Shown here piece after piece: positions 1 through 9,053 of a stretch of DNA of 64,000 bases (positions are counted from its first letter, which is position 1; each line of letters starts with the position of its first letter). The translations under genes were made by a program, and so were the position numbers. The notes below the pieces were generated by a model that saw only the letters and a program-made list of their open reading frames with translations, ran no database searches and was not told the DNA's origin. The stretch is from SZUA-545 sp050297855 (GTDB lineage Bacteria; Campylobacterota; Campylobacteria; Campylobacterales; SZUA-545): assembly GCA_050297855.1 (NCBI GenBank), contig JBNKTC010000020.1, positions 124,001 to 188,000 of the forward strand. Direction: 5' to 3'.

Positions 1-573
1 GACAAGGCAACGGTCCTTGACTACATGGGACGTCTGCGAATCGAGATCGCCAACCGCCTGAACCTCATCGACCACGACCGCTTCGAGTTCCTCTGGGTCG
101 TCGACTTCCCGATGTTCGAGATCGAAGAGGGCCGTGTCAAGGCCAACCACCACCCCTTCACAATGCCAAAAGACCTGGACAAGGAGAAGATCGAGGATAT
201 CGAATCCATCGCCTACGACCTGGTACTCAACGGCTACGAACTGGGCGGGGGAAGTATCCGTATCCACAAACAGGAAGTCCAGGAAGAGGTCTTCAAACTG
301 CTGGGGATCGACGAAGAGGAGCAGAAAGACAAATTCGGCTTCCTCCTCGATGCCCTCAAGTTCGGTGCACCGCCCCACGGCGGCTTCGCTCTGGGGCTTG
401 ACCGCCTTATCATGCTGATGACCAAAAGCCACAGCATCCGGGACGTCATCGCGTTCCCCAAAACCCAAAAAGCACAGTGCCTGCTCACCCAGGCACCGGG
501 CGACGCCGACAGCCAGCAGCTTAAAGAGCTGGGTCTGCGTATCCGGACCACATCACAAAACAAGGGAGAATAA
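1..573 (+). CDS. aspS: Aspartyl-tRNA synthetase, C-terminal part (5' truncated by window)
   Basis: Charges tRNA-Asp (or tRNA-Asp/Asn in organisms that use transamidation) with aspartate in the cytosol. The frame is open from base 1, so only about the last 190 residues are present. The end of the class II catalytic core is visible: the GGSIRIH stretch and motif 3 (GGFALGLDRLIML), whose arginine contacts ATP. It ends in the usual short tail. adk starts 6 bases after its stop, so the two are probably cotranscribed with ppa. Recognition is firm because motif 3 and the flanking FKLLG and FLLDALKFG segments are typical of bacterial AspS. Confidence 0.95.
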   Translation, partial: DKATVLDYMGRLRIEIANRLNLIDHDRFEFLWVVDFPMFEIEEGRVKANHHPFTMPKDLDKEKIEDIESIAYDLVLNGYELGGGSIRIHKQEVQEEVFKLLGIDEEEQKDKFGFLLDALKFGAPPHGGFALGLDRLIMLMTKSHSIRDVIAFPKTQKAQCLLTQAPGDADSQQLKELGLRIRTTSQNKGE

Positions 574-579
574 CGAACC

Positions 580-1152
580 ATGTCAAAAAAACTATTTCTA
601 ATCATCGGAGCGCCGGGGAGCGGTAAGACGACCGACGCCCAGCTGATCGCCGAAAAGCACGATCACGTCACCCACTACTCTACGGGTGATATGTTCCGTG
701 CCGAAGTGGCCAGCGGCAGCGAAAGAGGGAAAGAGATCGATTCGTACATCTCCAAAGGGAACCTCGTTCCTATCAACATCGTTATCGAAACGATTGTCGG
801 TGCGATCAAAAAAGCGCCGACGGATGTCGTTATCATCGACGGATATCCACGAAGCGACGAGCAGATGGTCGAACTGGACAAGTACCTGGCGGGGGAAGAT
901 TCAGTGACACTGGTCAACGTCATCGAAGTCGTTGTCAGCGAAGAGGTTGCCAAAGACCGTGTACTTGGACGTGCCAGAGGCGCGGACGACAATGCGGAAG
1001 TATTCAACAACCGGATGAAAGTCTACACGGAGCCCCTGGCAGGTATCCAGGCGTTCTACACGGACAAAGGACTGCTGCACAAGATCGACGGTGAAAGAGG
1101 CATCGAAGAGATTGTCAACGATATGGATGCCTTCATCCAATCCAAACTATAA
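580..1152 (+). CDS. adk: Adenylate kinase
   Basis: Catalyses ATP + AMP = 2 ADP and sets the adenylate energy charge. The 190-residue protein has the P-loop GAPGSGKTT at residues 8-16, the AMP-binding segment STGDMFR, the VIIDGYPR motif and the GRARG arginines of the lid. It is the short form without the zinc-finger-like LID insertion, as usual in Campylobacterota. Start is the ATG 6 bases after the aspS stop with an AGGGAGAA ribosome site inside the aspS end. It is followed at 15 bases by ppa, which removes pyrophosphate, so the three form a housekeeping operon. Confidence 0.95.
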   Translation: MSKKLFLIIGAPGSGKTTDAQLIAEKHDHVTHYSTGDMFRAEVASGSERGKEIDSYISKGNLVPINIVIETIVGAIKKAPTDVVIIDGYPRSDEQMVELDKYLAGEDSVTLVNVIEVVVSEEVAKDRVLGRARGADDNAEVFNNRMKVYTEPLAGIQAFYTDKGLLHKIDGERGIEEIVNDMDAFIQSKL

Positions 1153-1167
1153 GTAAGGGGCGAAACA

Positions 1168-1686
1168 ATGGATATTTCCAAAATCACACCGGGGGAAAAC
1201 CCGGGCAAAGTCAATGTTATCATCGAAGTACCGCTGAACTCCAGCGTCAAATACGAAGTCGATAAAGACAGCGGCATCGTCGAAGTGGACAGAATGATGT
1301 ATTCTGCGATGAGCTACCCTGCCAACTACGGTTTCGTACCCAACACGCTCTCCGACGACGGTGACCCCGCGGATGTCCTGGTCATCACGGATGCCGTCCT
1401 CGCACCCGGCTGCCTGATCAAATCCAAGCTGATCGGTGTCCTGATCATGGAAGACGAGAGCGGTGTGGATGAAAAACTGATCGCCGTACCGGTCGCCAAA
1501 CTCGATCCGATGATGGCGGAAGTCAACAGCCTGGACGATCTGCCCGAGCACCAGCTTAAAAAGATCAAAAACTTCTTCGAGACCTACAAGATGCTCGAAC
1601 CCAACAAATGGGTAAAAGTCAAAGATTTCCAGGGTGCCGCCGAAGCGGAAAAGATCCTGGAAGCTGCGATCAAAAACTACAAATAA
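1168..1686 (+). CDS. ppa: Inorganic pyrophosphatase (family I)
   Basis: Hydrolyses pyrophosphate to two phosphates and so pulls biosynthetic reactions, including aminoacylation, forward. The 172 residues match the compact bacterial family I enzyme: the YEVDKDSG and YPANYGFVPNT segments, the metal-binding signature DGDPADVLV and the later KNFFETYK helix. Ribosome site AGGGGCG lies just upstream of the ATG. It is the last gene of aspS-adk-ppa; a weak GC-rich hairpin (TCCCC/GGGGA) follows the stop without a strong T run. Confidence 0.95.
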   Translation: MDISKITPGENPGKVNVIIEVPLNSSVKYEVDKDSGIVEVDRMMYSAMSYPANYGFVPNTLSDDGDPADVLVITDAVLAPGCLIKSKLIGVLIMEDESGVDEKLIAVPVAKLDPMMAEVNSLDDLPEHQLKKIKNFFETYKMLEPNKWVKVKDFQGAAEAEKILEAAIKNYK

Positions 1687-1745
1687 TACACCCTCCCCTC
1701 CGGGGGAACCATTTACTCTTCATTTACGCTTTTGAAGTACCATGT

Positions 1746-1764
1746 CCTTATTTAACAGATAAGG
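1746..1764 (+). promoter_or_regulatory. Small inverted repeat that includes the ribosome site of the next gene
   Basis: CCTTAT and ATAAGG form a perfect 6-bp dyad with a 7-base loop; the right arm contains the AAGG that would serve as ribosome site for the ATG at 1772. It could limit translation of the small membrane protein. Only the symmetry is seen; regulation is inference. Confidence 0.25.
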
Positions 1765-1771
1765 CTTAGCT

Positions 1772-1969
1772 ATGGAACATCACGAACCCAATCTTAACGA
1801 TATCGACGATTACAGCAACAAAGAACCCAAGAACAAGCGCCAGACCGTATGGATCATCGTCGCCCTCTGCCTTCTTATCGGTGCGATCATCAGTCTCTCG
1901 CGCGGCTATTTTACGCATGTTGGCGACGAACTGGCCACCAAGCAGGATACCCGGATCCCCAAATACTGA
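1772..1969 (+). CDS. Small single-pass membrane protein of unknown function
   Basis: A 65-residue protein with a charged N-terminal part (about 23 residues, rich in Asp, Asn, Lys), one membrane helix (residues about 25-42, VWIIVALCLLIGAII) and a short C-terminal tail ending TRIPKY. The positive KNKR patch before the helix suggests the N-terminus is cytoplasmic. The start ATG has an AAGG site 7 bases upstream. It stands alone between ppa and a convergent cyclase gene. I do not recognise the family; similar small membrane proteins are common in Campylobacterota genomes. Confidence 0.7.
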   Translation: MEHHEPNLNDIDDYSNKEPKNKRQTVWIIVALCLLIGAIISLSRGYFTHVGDELATKQDTRIPKY

Positions 1970-1975
1970 TCTCGA

Positions 1976-3730
1976 CTAACCACCGAATTCTGAAATCACC
2001 GTACGGTTTCGCCCCTCGTTTTTTGCCTTGTAGAGAGCCCTGTCGGCCTTGATGTAGATCTCGTCCAGCGTCACTTGGCGCTCGGGACGGACGATCGTCA
2101 CCCCGATGGAGATCGTTACATAGGAGGATACCCCGCTTGCGGAGTGATCGATCCGCATCCCCTCGACCGACTTGCGTATCCGTTCGGCATACTCACCCAA
2201 AACCGATGTGTCGGGACAGTGGCAGACGATGCCGAATTCCTCACCCCCCAGCCGGAAGAGATAATCATCCCCCCGGCGCAGAAGCGACTTGATCCTGTCG
2301 CATACGCTTACCAGGACCCGGTCCCCTTCATAGTGTCCGTAGGTATCGTTATAGTTTTTAAAAAAATCGATATCGATCATGGCAAAACAGAGCCGTCTGC
2401 CGTAACGGACCGTCCGGCGCAGCTCCTTGTCCATGATCTCATAGAAGAAGCGGCGGTTATAGACCCCCGTCAACGGGTCGGTATGGGTCAGCTCTTCGAT
2501 CCTTTTCTTGTCGCCGATATCGTGACGGATCGCCGTATAGCCGACGATCGCCTGCTCCTCGTCAAACGTGGGTTCGATCGTCATCTCTATCCAGAGAGCG
2601 GAACCGTCCTTACGGCGGTTTTTAAGCTCGCCCTGCCAGTTCTTCCCCTGCGTGATCGTCCCCCACATCTGTACAAAGATCTCATCGGGCATATCGGGAT
2701 GCCGCAGGATATTGTGCTTCTTTCCCAAAAGCTCCTCTTCGCTGTAGCCCGAAGTCTTGCAAAAGGCATCACTGACGTAAGTGATCACCCCTTCCGCATC
2801 GGTGCTGGACGTAAGCACGTTGTTGTCCACGACCCGGATATAGGTCTCCAGTGTCCGGTTGAGTTCGTGCAGTTCCGCCGTCCGCTGCGCGACCAGCGCT
2901 TCAAGACCTTCCCGGTACTGATACAGTTCACTCTCCACTGCTTTACGCTCGGAGATATCCCGCACGATCGCCACGACCCGTTTGCGTCCGTTTTTTGTCA
3001 GGGAGACGCTGCTTTCGACGGGAAATGTCGTGCCGTCCCGGCGCCGGTGTATTCCTTCGGTCACCAGTGCCTTCCCCATCTCCAGCCTCGAGACATACCG
3101 TTCCCAGTCACACGCTTTTTTGTATGTCATCTCGATACTGCGGACACTCTGGCCAAGCAGTGCGTCCCGCCCGTACCCGAGCATCTCACGGGCCCGTTCG
3201 TTGCACTCAAGGATCCTCCCGTCACGGGGATCAAAGATATAGATCGCTTCACTGCTTTTGTCCAGCAGCTCGCGAAAGAGCAGTGCCTCATCCAGAGCTT
3301 CCCGCAGTGCCGCCTCCTTCGCCACGTTGTCGCTTACATCCTGGACCGTTCCGATCATAAAGAGCGGTGAACCGAACTCATCGCTCTGTATCTCGGCCCG
3401 TTCACGCAGGTATCGCTCTTTCCCCGAAGCGGTAATTATGCGGTGGCGGATATCGTAGGGTTTTGCGGCACTTCCCACGGCGTCACGCACCGCCCGCATG
3501 ACGGCCCGGCGGTCATCGGGATGGACAAATCCCAGAAAATCGTCATAACTTAATGCTTCGCTTGATTTTCGGGTTTCAAAAAGCGTATAGATCTCATCCG
3601 ACCAGACCAGGTTGTCCCGGATGATATCCCATTCCCAGAAACCGAGCTTGGCGATCTCCCGGACCTCTTCACAGCGTTTTTTCAGGCGTTGATGTTTCAT
3701 CGTCATCTCCTTCCAGAGATTTCCAAACAT
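1976..3730 (-). CDS. PAS-PAS-PAS-GGDEF diguanylate cyclase
   Basis: Soluble cyclase predicted to make c-di-GMP from two GTP. The 584 residues hold three PAS domains (about 30-145, 150-275 and 295-415) and a GGDEF domain (about 420-580). The active site is intact: GGEEF at 495-499, with an inhibitory I-site RGDD (R486, D489) in the expected place. The third PAS carries the Aer-type HNILRHPDMP motif, also found in the giant sensor at 17429-21760 and the taxis protein at 34067-34453, so FAD-based redox sensing is plausible. There is no membrane segment. It is monocistronic and convergent with the preceding small gene. Confidence 0.92.
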   Translation of the reverse strand: MFGNLWKEMTMKHQRLKKRCEEVREIAKLGFWEWDIIRDNLVWSDEIYTLFETRKSSEALSYDDFLGFVHPDDRRAVMRAVRDAVGSAAKPYDIRHRIITASGKERYLRERAEIQSDEFGSPLFMIGTVQDVSDNVAKEAALREALDEALLFRELLDKSSEAIYIFDPRDGRILECNERAREMLGYGRDALLGQSVRSIEMTYKKACDWERYVSRLEMGKALVTEGIHRRRDGTTFPVESSVSLTKNGRKRVVAIVRDISERKAVESELYQYREGLEALVAQRTAELHELNRTLETYIRVVDNNVLTSSTDAEGVITYVSDAFCKTSGYSEEELLGKKHNILRHPDMPDEIFVQMWGTITQGKNWQGELKNRRKDGSALWIEMTIEPTFDEEQAIVGYTAIRHDIGDKKRIEELTHTDPLTGVYNRRFFYEIMDKELRRTVRYGRRLCFAMIDIDFFKNYNDTYGHYEGDRVLVSVCDRIKSLLRRGDDYLFRLGGEEFGIVCHCPDTSVLGEYAERIRKSVEGMRIDHSASGVSSYVTISIGVTIVRPERQVTLDEIYIKADRALYKAKNEGRNRTVISEFGG

Positions 3731-3835
3731 TACGCAGATATAAATCCACTCATATATCCCTATTTATTTAAGCATATATGAAAAATAATAAATATGAAAT
3801 AAATATTTTTGCTTAACCAGACCGGGGGCCGGCGG

Positions 3836-4987
3836 CTACCGCTTGGAGAGTACCCGCCCGACGAGGAGAAAAACGAGCCAGACGTACATCACACCCCCCA
3901 CAACCGTAAAGCTGCGCTGGACCCCGACCAGATCGATGACCGGCTGGATGACGACGGGTGAGGCGAACTGCCCCAGGAAGATGGCCGTCGCCATAAAACC
4001 GGACGCCCGGCCTCGGAAACTGGGGTGAGCCCGCTCGAGCATCCAGGTGTGGGAGTTGACCATAAACCACCCCATCCCGAAACCGGACACGACGGCAAAA
4101 AACTGCAGTACGCCGTACCCCGGGGCCAGGCCGATCCCCACAAACCCGGTCCCGTAAAAGAGCAGCAGCAGGGTATAGACTCCCCGGATGGAGAGACGGT
4201 GACGGATCCTGCGGTACTGGGAGGAGGCGATGGCTGCCGTCAGGGTCGCCGATGCGATGATCACCCCGATCATCGAGCCGCCGAGGCCGAAGTGGTGGCT
4301 TAGGAGAAACGGCAGCTGGACCGGCACCATATACATCGCCACCATTCCCAGGAAACCGATCAGATAGACCGGCATAAGCGACTGGCGGATATGGTCGTTG
4401 TGCTCGTCCGTTTGCGCCGCTTTTTTGGGCTCTTTGAGAAAATGAAACGCCAGCGGGAAGATCGCCAACGAAGCGAAGTAGATGGCAAAGGGGACCCGCC
4501 AGTGGATATCGGCCATCAGCCCGCCGATGAGGATAAAGAGCACGCCGCCGAACGCCATCGCCATCCCCTGCAGCCCGATATAGCGGTTGCGCGCTTCCCC
4601 CGAGAAGTAGTCCCCCGCCAGGGTCGTCGTCACGGTCATGATGATCGCCACGGCACTCCCCAGCAGCGCCCGCCCGATCAGGATCCCTTCCAGGGTTGTG
4701 GCGTATAACCCGCTGGTCCCGGCAAGGGCATAGAGGATCAGGCCGAAAAGCAGCGGTTTGATCCGTCCGTAGCGGTCGACGAACATCCCCGCCAGAGGGG
4801 CACCGATCGCGATAAAAAGTGCCGGGAGGGTCAGGACCAGCCGCGTCAGCAGCTCGGCATTCTCTTCATCGGCAAAAACGTTTTGGATATCGGGAAGCGA
4901 TGCGGCAATCGTCGCACCGGACATAACGGTCAGGGAGGCACTTGCCAGGAGTGCGGCAAGGACGCCCCTGCTTTTGGGATCTTTCAT
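3836..4987 (-). CDS. MFS transporter
   Basis: Inner-membrane secondary transporter of the major facilitator superfamily, 383 residues with about 12 helices. The hallmark loop-2 motif is present as GMFVDRYGRIKP, and the N-terminal helix begins after a short basic leader. The length suits a compact drug-efflux-type antiporter, but nothing in the sequence fixes the substrate. It is divergent from the RND efflux operon starting near 5245, and the two share a 257-base intergenic region with a candidate operator, so coordinated control of two exporters is possible. Confidence 0.85.
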   Translation of the reverse strand: MKDPKSRGVLAALLASASLTVMSGATIAASLPDIQNVFADEENAELLTRLVLTLPALFIAIGAPLAGMFVDRYGRIKPLLFGLILYALAGTSGLYATTLEGILIGRALLGSAVAIIMTVTTTLAGDYFSGEARNRYIGLQGMAMAFGGVLFILIGGLMADIHWRVPFAIYFASLAIFPLAFHFLKEPKKAAQTDEHNDHIRQSLMPVYLIGFLGMVAMYMVPVQLPFLLSHHFGLGGSMIGVIIASATLTAAIASSQYRRIRHRLSIRGVYTLLLLFYGTGFVGIGLAPGYGVLQFFAVVSGFGMGWFMVNSHTWMLERAHPSFRGRASGFMATAIFLGQFASPVVIQPVIDLVGVQRSFTVVGGVMYVWLVFLLVGRVLSKR

Positions 4988-5114
4988 ACAGTCGGCTCCG
5001 GATTAAATCGGGCCATTATAGCACGGCGGTTTATAAAAGACCCGGTATACCGATTCTCTCTTAACCGTTCCACAACCACAGGGTATGATCATAAATCCTG
5101 AGTAAAACGGTAGT

Positions 5115-5153
5115 ATTGATTGTTACGGAATGTTTACCTCCGTCGATTACAAT
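5115..5153. promoter_or_regulatory. Candidate operator: symmetric gapped dyad
   Basis: Four short blocks are arranged with exact symmetry: ATTG (5115-5118), six bases, ACGGA (5125-5129), nine bases, TCCGT (5139-5143), six bases, CAAT (5150-5153). The dyad sits between divergent MFS and RND genes. Such a layout would suit a dimeric repressor, but no regulator gene is adjacent, and chance occurrence of short blocks is not excluded. Confidence 0.3.
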
Positions 5154-5244
5154 ACCCGATACAAATCATAAAAACCGCTGTCGGTAAAGAGAGCCTTTTA
5201 CTCTGATTTGATAAAATAGAAGTGATTTGAAACAAAGTGGGCAA

Positions 5245-8200
5245 ATGAATCAACTGATCAGTTTTTTTCTTAACAAACCCAGACTCAATTACGTTTTACT
5301 GCTCTTCCTGTTTATTCTCGGGATATACTCCTACAGTGTGATCCCCAAAGAGCTCTTCCCCGATGTGGAGACCGATACCGTAACGGTGGCCGGTGCGTAC
5401 GCGGGAGCAAGTGCCGACTCCCTGGATAAGATGGCCGTCACGGAGATCGAGGATGCCGTCAGCAACATCTCCGGTATCGAGGAGGTCCGCTCCTACATCA
5501 GTGCCAACCAGTTTACGGTGGTCCTGGAGCTTACGGACAATGCCGATAAGCAGCAGGTCCTAAATGACGTCAAAGACGCCATCGAACTGGTCATCCCGGA
5601 CCTCCCTTCCGATATGGACGAACCCTCCGTCGTCGTCGCCAAACGCAAGATCCCCCTCATCCAGGTGACGATCTCTTCGGATAGCCATACGACCGGTGAA
5701 CTGATCGAAGTGGCCAAGGAGATCAAGACGGAGATGGCCAAGATCGAGCACCTGACCGACATCGCCATCTACGGCGAGGGGGACCCGCAGCTGGACATCA
5801 AGGTCGACACGGCCAAACTGCGCGCCTACGACGTCGATGCCGACACCTTTTTCGCCGCCGTTCAGAAGCTCTCGTACATCTTCCCCATCGGCAAGATCGA
5901 GCAGTACGGTTCCCACCGATTCCTCAGCACCTATAACGGGAAAAAAGAGCCCGCCGACCTGATGGAGACGATCATCAAGGCCGGGACCCAGAAGATCCGC
6001 CTGGGCGACGTGGCGACGGTAACAAAAAAATACTCCGACAGTGCGACACTGGGAAGCTTTAACGGCCTGACCAGCATGAACATCAACATCGCCAAGGCCG
6101 AGACGGGCAACGCCATCGAACTTTCGCGTATCGTCAAGGAGAAGCTGGCGGACATGGAAGCCTCCTACCCGGGCATCAAACTCCAGACCTTCAGCGACAC
6201 CTCGGTCTATATCCGCAACCGCCTCAACACCGTCACCTCCAATATCCTCTTCGGCCTCATCCTGGTGTCGCTCTCGATGTATATCCTCATCAACAAGCGC
6301 ATCGCCTTTATCGTCGCCATGGGGATCCCCGTCTCCTTTATCGTCGGGCTGGTCTTTTTCCACCAGGTGGGCTACTCCATCAACATGATCTCCCTGCTGG
6401 GAGCACTCATCGCCATCGGGGTGATCGTGGACGACGCCATCATCGTCGCCGAAAACATCCAGCGCCACATCGAAGAGGGGTGGTCGCCCAAAGAGGCGGC
6501 CCTTACGGGGACCAAAGAGGTGGCGATGCCGGTCCTGGCCGCTTCGGTCACGACCGTTTTCGCCTTCTTGCCGATGCTGATCCTCTCGGGTCATATGGGG
6601 GCCTTTATCAAGATGATCCCGGTCGCCATCGGCGTACTGATCCTCGCCTCGCTGATCGAGTCGTTTATCTTCCTGCCCCTGCATGCCCAGCATCTCCTGA
6701 GCCCCAAAGACAAGGAGCTGAACTGGGACCGCGTCAACAACCTCTTTAAGAGCGTACTGCGCTACCTGATCCACTACCGCAAGACCTCGGTGACCCTCTT
6801 TTTGATCATTGTCCCGCTCCTGATCGTCATCGGCTTTGCGACCAGCAAGTTCCAGTTCTTCCCCCAGTTTGACGGGACCCAGCTCTACGTCTCGGGGAAA
6901 CTGGATGTCAACGTCAAAGTGGAGGAGACCTTCGAGATCGCCAAGGAGGTCGAACGCCGCATCCTGGAGCATAAGGACGAATTTTTTATCGAATCGATCT
7001 CCAGCGTCGCGGGTTTCAGGATGGATGCGACCAACCAGGGGGAGAACGCCCCCTATTTTATGTACATGTTCATCGACCTGAAAAAAGCCAAAGAGGACAA
7101 TATCGTCGAAAAATACATCACCCCCTACCTCTCGTTTGATTACGACGGGGAGGACCGGGTGCGGGATACGAAATCCTTCGATATCGCCGAAAAGATCCGG
7201 GGGGTCCTCAAGGGCGTGGACAAGGAGTTTAACTTCCAGGAGTTCGAAGTACGCAGCCAGCGGGCAGGCGTCGTCAAGACCGATATCGAACTGCAATTCA
7301 TCTCCCCGGATGATAAGAAACTGCTGGCCACCCTGGAGAAGGTCAAGACGCGCCTGGGCGAGATCGACGGGGTCTACAACATCGTCGACGACGCCAAGGA
7401 GGGGATCGCCGAGATCAAGCTCAAAGTCACCCCCTACGGCGAAGACCTGGGGATCGACGAGACCACCCTGGCCTCCCAGCTGAGCCAGTACTACCTGGAG
7501 AACGAAAAGGCGAAATCCTTTGACAGCAGCGGGATCGTCGAGATCGTCATCAGCGATCCGGCCAAGGACCGCCTGGAGAGACTGGCCGACTTCCAGATCC
7601 ATATCCCGGGGAGCCTGAACAAGGTGGCCCTCCGCGATGTGGCCCAGTTCGTGGAGATACGCAACTTTGAAAAGATCAAAAAGATCGACGGGAGCAAACG
7701 CAAAACGGTCTATGCCAACGTCCACCCGGACACGGTCACGGCTACGGAGGTGATGGAGAGGATCCGTCCCTTCCTGGACAAAGTGACCGAGGACCCCCAG
7801 GTCTCCCTGGACGTAGGCGGGGAAGCGGAGCAGACGGCCCAGATGAAAGTGGAGATGGGGATGGCGGCACTGATCGCCATGTTCCTCATGTTTATGACCC
7901 TGCTGATCATGTTCGATTCGTTTAAATACACCGTCATGATCCTCTCGGTCATCCCCCTCTCCCTCCTGGGGATGCTGCTGGGGCACTTCATCATGGGAAT
8001 GAACCTCACGATGCCCTCGGTCATCGGCGCCCTGGGCCTGGCGGGAGTTGTGATAAACGATGGTATAATTATGCTCGATTTTATCCGGCGCACCACCGAC
8101 TCGAAGGCCCTGCTGGATCGCGCGAGCCTGCGGCTCCGGCCCATCGTGCTGACCTCCATCACGACGCTGATCGGCCTCTCGACCCTGATCTTTTTCCCTT

Positions 8201-8331
8201 CGGGTCAGGCAAAGATCCTGCAGCCCCTGGCCGTATCGCTTGGTTTCGGGCTATTTTGGGGAACGATACTCAACCTGTTGTACCTTCCGACGCTTTACGC
8301 CGTGGTCAACAAGATTAAGGAGAAAAATTGA
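5245..8331 (+). CDS. RND-family efflux pump inner-membrane subunit
   Basis: Proton-driven resistance-nodulation-division transporter of the HAE1/AcrB type that would feed substrates to a TolC-like channel. About 1028 residues with the two-fold RND layout: a first helix, large periplasmic domain, a bundle with the GVIVDDAIIVAENI segment of helix 4, then a second repeat ending with GVVINDGIIML in helix 10. The start was taken at ATG 5245 because homologues begin MNQLISFFLNKP-like; a TTG 18 bases upstream (5227) is also in frame. The adaptor gene begins on the stop codon. Substrate cannot be told from sequence. Confidence 0.92.
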   Translation: MNQLISFFLNKPRLNYVLLLFLFILGIYSYSVIPKELFPDVETDTVTVAGAYAGASADSLDKMAVTEIEDAVSNISGIEEVRSYISANQFTVVLELTDNADKQQVLNDVKDAIELVIPDLPSDMDEPSVVVAKRKIPLIQVTISSDSHTTGELIEVAKEIKTEMAKIEHLTDIAIYGEGDPQLDIKVDTAKLRAYDVDADTFFAAVQKLSYIFPIGKIEQYGSHRFLSTYNGKKEPADLMETIIKAGTQKIRLGDVATVTKKYSDSATLGSFNGLTSMNINIAKAETGNAIELSRIVKEKLADMEASYPGIKLQTFSDTSVYIRNRLNTVTSNILFGLILVSLSMYILINKRIAFIVAMGIPVSFIVGLVFFHQVGYSINMISLLGALIAIGVIVDDAIIVAENIQRHIEEGWSPKEAALTGTKEVAMPVLAASVTTVFAFLPMLILSGHMGAFIKMIPVAIGVLILASLIESFIFLPLHAQHLLSPKDKELNWDRVNNLFKSVLRYLIHYRKTSVTLFLIIVPLLIVIGFATSKFQFFPQFDGTQLYVSGKLDVNVKVEETFEIAKEVERRILEHKDEFFIESISSVAGFRMDATNQGENAPYFMYMFIDLKKAKEDNIVEKYITPYLSFDYDGEDRVRDTKSFDIAEKIRGVLKGVDKEFNFQEFEVRSQRAGVVKTDIELQFISPDDKKLLATLEKVKTRLGEIDGVYNIVDDAKEGIAEIKLKVTPYGEDLGIDETTLASQLSQYYLENEKAKSFDSSGIVEIVISDPAKDRLERLADFQIHIPGSLNKVALRDVAQFVEIRNFEKIKKIDGSKRKTVYANVHPDTVTATEVMERIRPFLDKVTEDPQVSLDVGGEAEQTAQMKVEMGMAALIAMFLMFMTLLIMFDSFKYTVMILSVIPLSLLGMLLGHFIMGMNLTMPSVIGALGLAGVVINDGIIMLDFIRRTTDSKALLDRASLRLRPIVLTSITTLIGLSTLIFFPSGQAKILQPLAVSLGFGLFWGTILNLLYLPTLYAVVNKIKEKN

Positions 8332-9053
8332 ACAAGGTATTCACACTTTTATCCCTGGCCGGGATACTCAGCGCCCAGGTCTACTACGCCAAGGTCGAAC
8401 CGCTCTTTAAATACACCGTTGCCGCGGCCGTCGCCGGGCAGGTGGTCCTGGCAGACGAATCCCTGGAAGGGAAAGTGACCGACAAGACGATCATCCGGCT
8501 GGACGATGCCCTGGACAAGGTCAACTACGAGGTGGCCAAAGAGAGCTATCAAAACCTGAAGGACATCTACGAGACCAAACGGGGGATCTACGAGAAGATC
8601 ATTAAGATGAGCACCAAGTCCCAGAATGAGAAAGATACGGAAAAGATCGCCCTGCTGAACGCAAAAAACAGCATGGAGAGTGCAAGGCTCCAGATGGAGA
8701 GTGCCCGGGACAGCCTGAGAAAAAAGACGATCAAAGGGGATAACCTCTACGTCTACGACGTCAGTGTCAACGAAGAGCAGTATGTCGCCCCCGGCACCAA
8801 GCTGGCCGAACTGCACGATGTGAGCGCCAGCCGGCTGGTGATCTTTGTCAGCCGGGACGAGATCGAAGGGCTTACGGATGAGCGGATCATCGTCGACGGC
8901 AAGGCGGGACTCTACCGGATCGACAAGAAGTGGGATACCGCCGATGCCGAATATATCTCCAGCTACCGCGTGGAGCTGGTGGGTCCGGCCCCGACGACCT
9001 TTTCGGGCCTGGCCAAAGTGGAAATACTAAAACCCAAAGAGGAAACGAAATGA
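8328..9053 (+). CDS. Short membrane-fusion (periplasmic adaptor) protein
   Basis: Links the RND pump to the outer-membrane channel. The 241-residue protein starts with TTG overlapping the pump's stop and has a signal-like N-terminus (FTLLSLAGILSAQVYY). The two lipoyl half-motifs are recognisable (YTVAAAVAGQVVL near 30 and YVYDVSVNEEQYVAPGTKLAEL near 143), separated by a coiled coil of about 90 residues. It is shorter than usual adaptors (350-400 residues) and seems to lack a full membrane-proximal domain. It overlaps the next gene by ATGA. Confidence 0.8.
   Translation: MNKVFTLLSLAGILSAQVYYAKVEPLFKYTVAAAVAGQVVLADESLEGKVTDKTIIRLDDALDKVNYEVAKESYQNLKDIYETKRGIYEKIIKMSTKSQNEKDTEKIALLNAKNSMESARLQMESARDSLRKKTIKGDNLYVYDVSVNEEQYVAPGTKLAELHDVSASRLVIFVSRDEIEGLTDERIIVDGKAGLYRIDKKWDTADAEYISSYRVELVGPAPTTFSGLAKVEILKPKEETK

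Noticed and set aside
5560..7986. Long open frame on the minus strand opposite the RND pump gene (about 800 codons)
   Set aside because: Its composition (very rich in Asp, His, Gly, Val) mirrors the codon pattern of the pump gene, and the pump matches RND motifs throughout. It is a shadow frame caused by high third-position GC.
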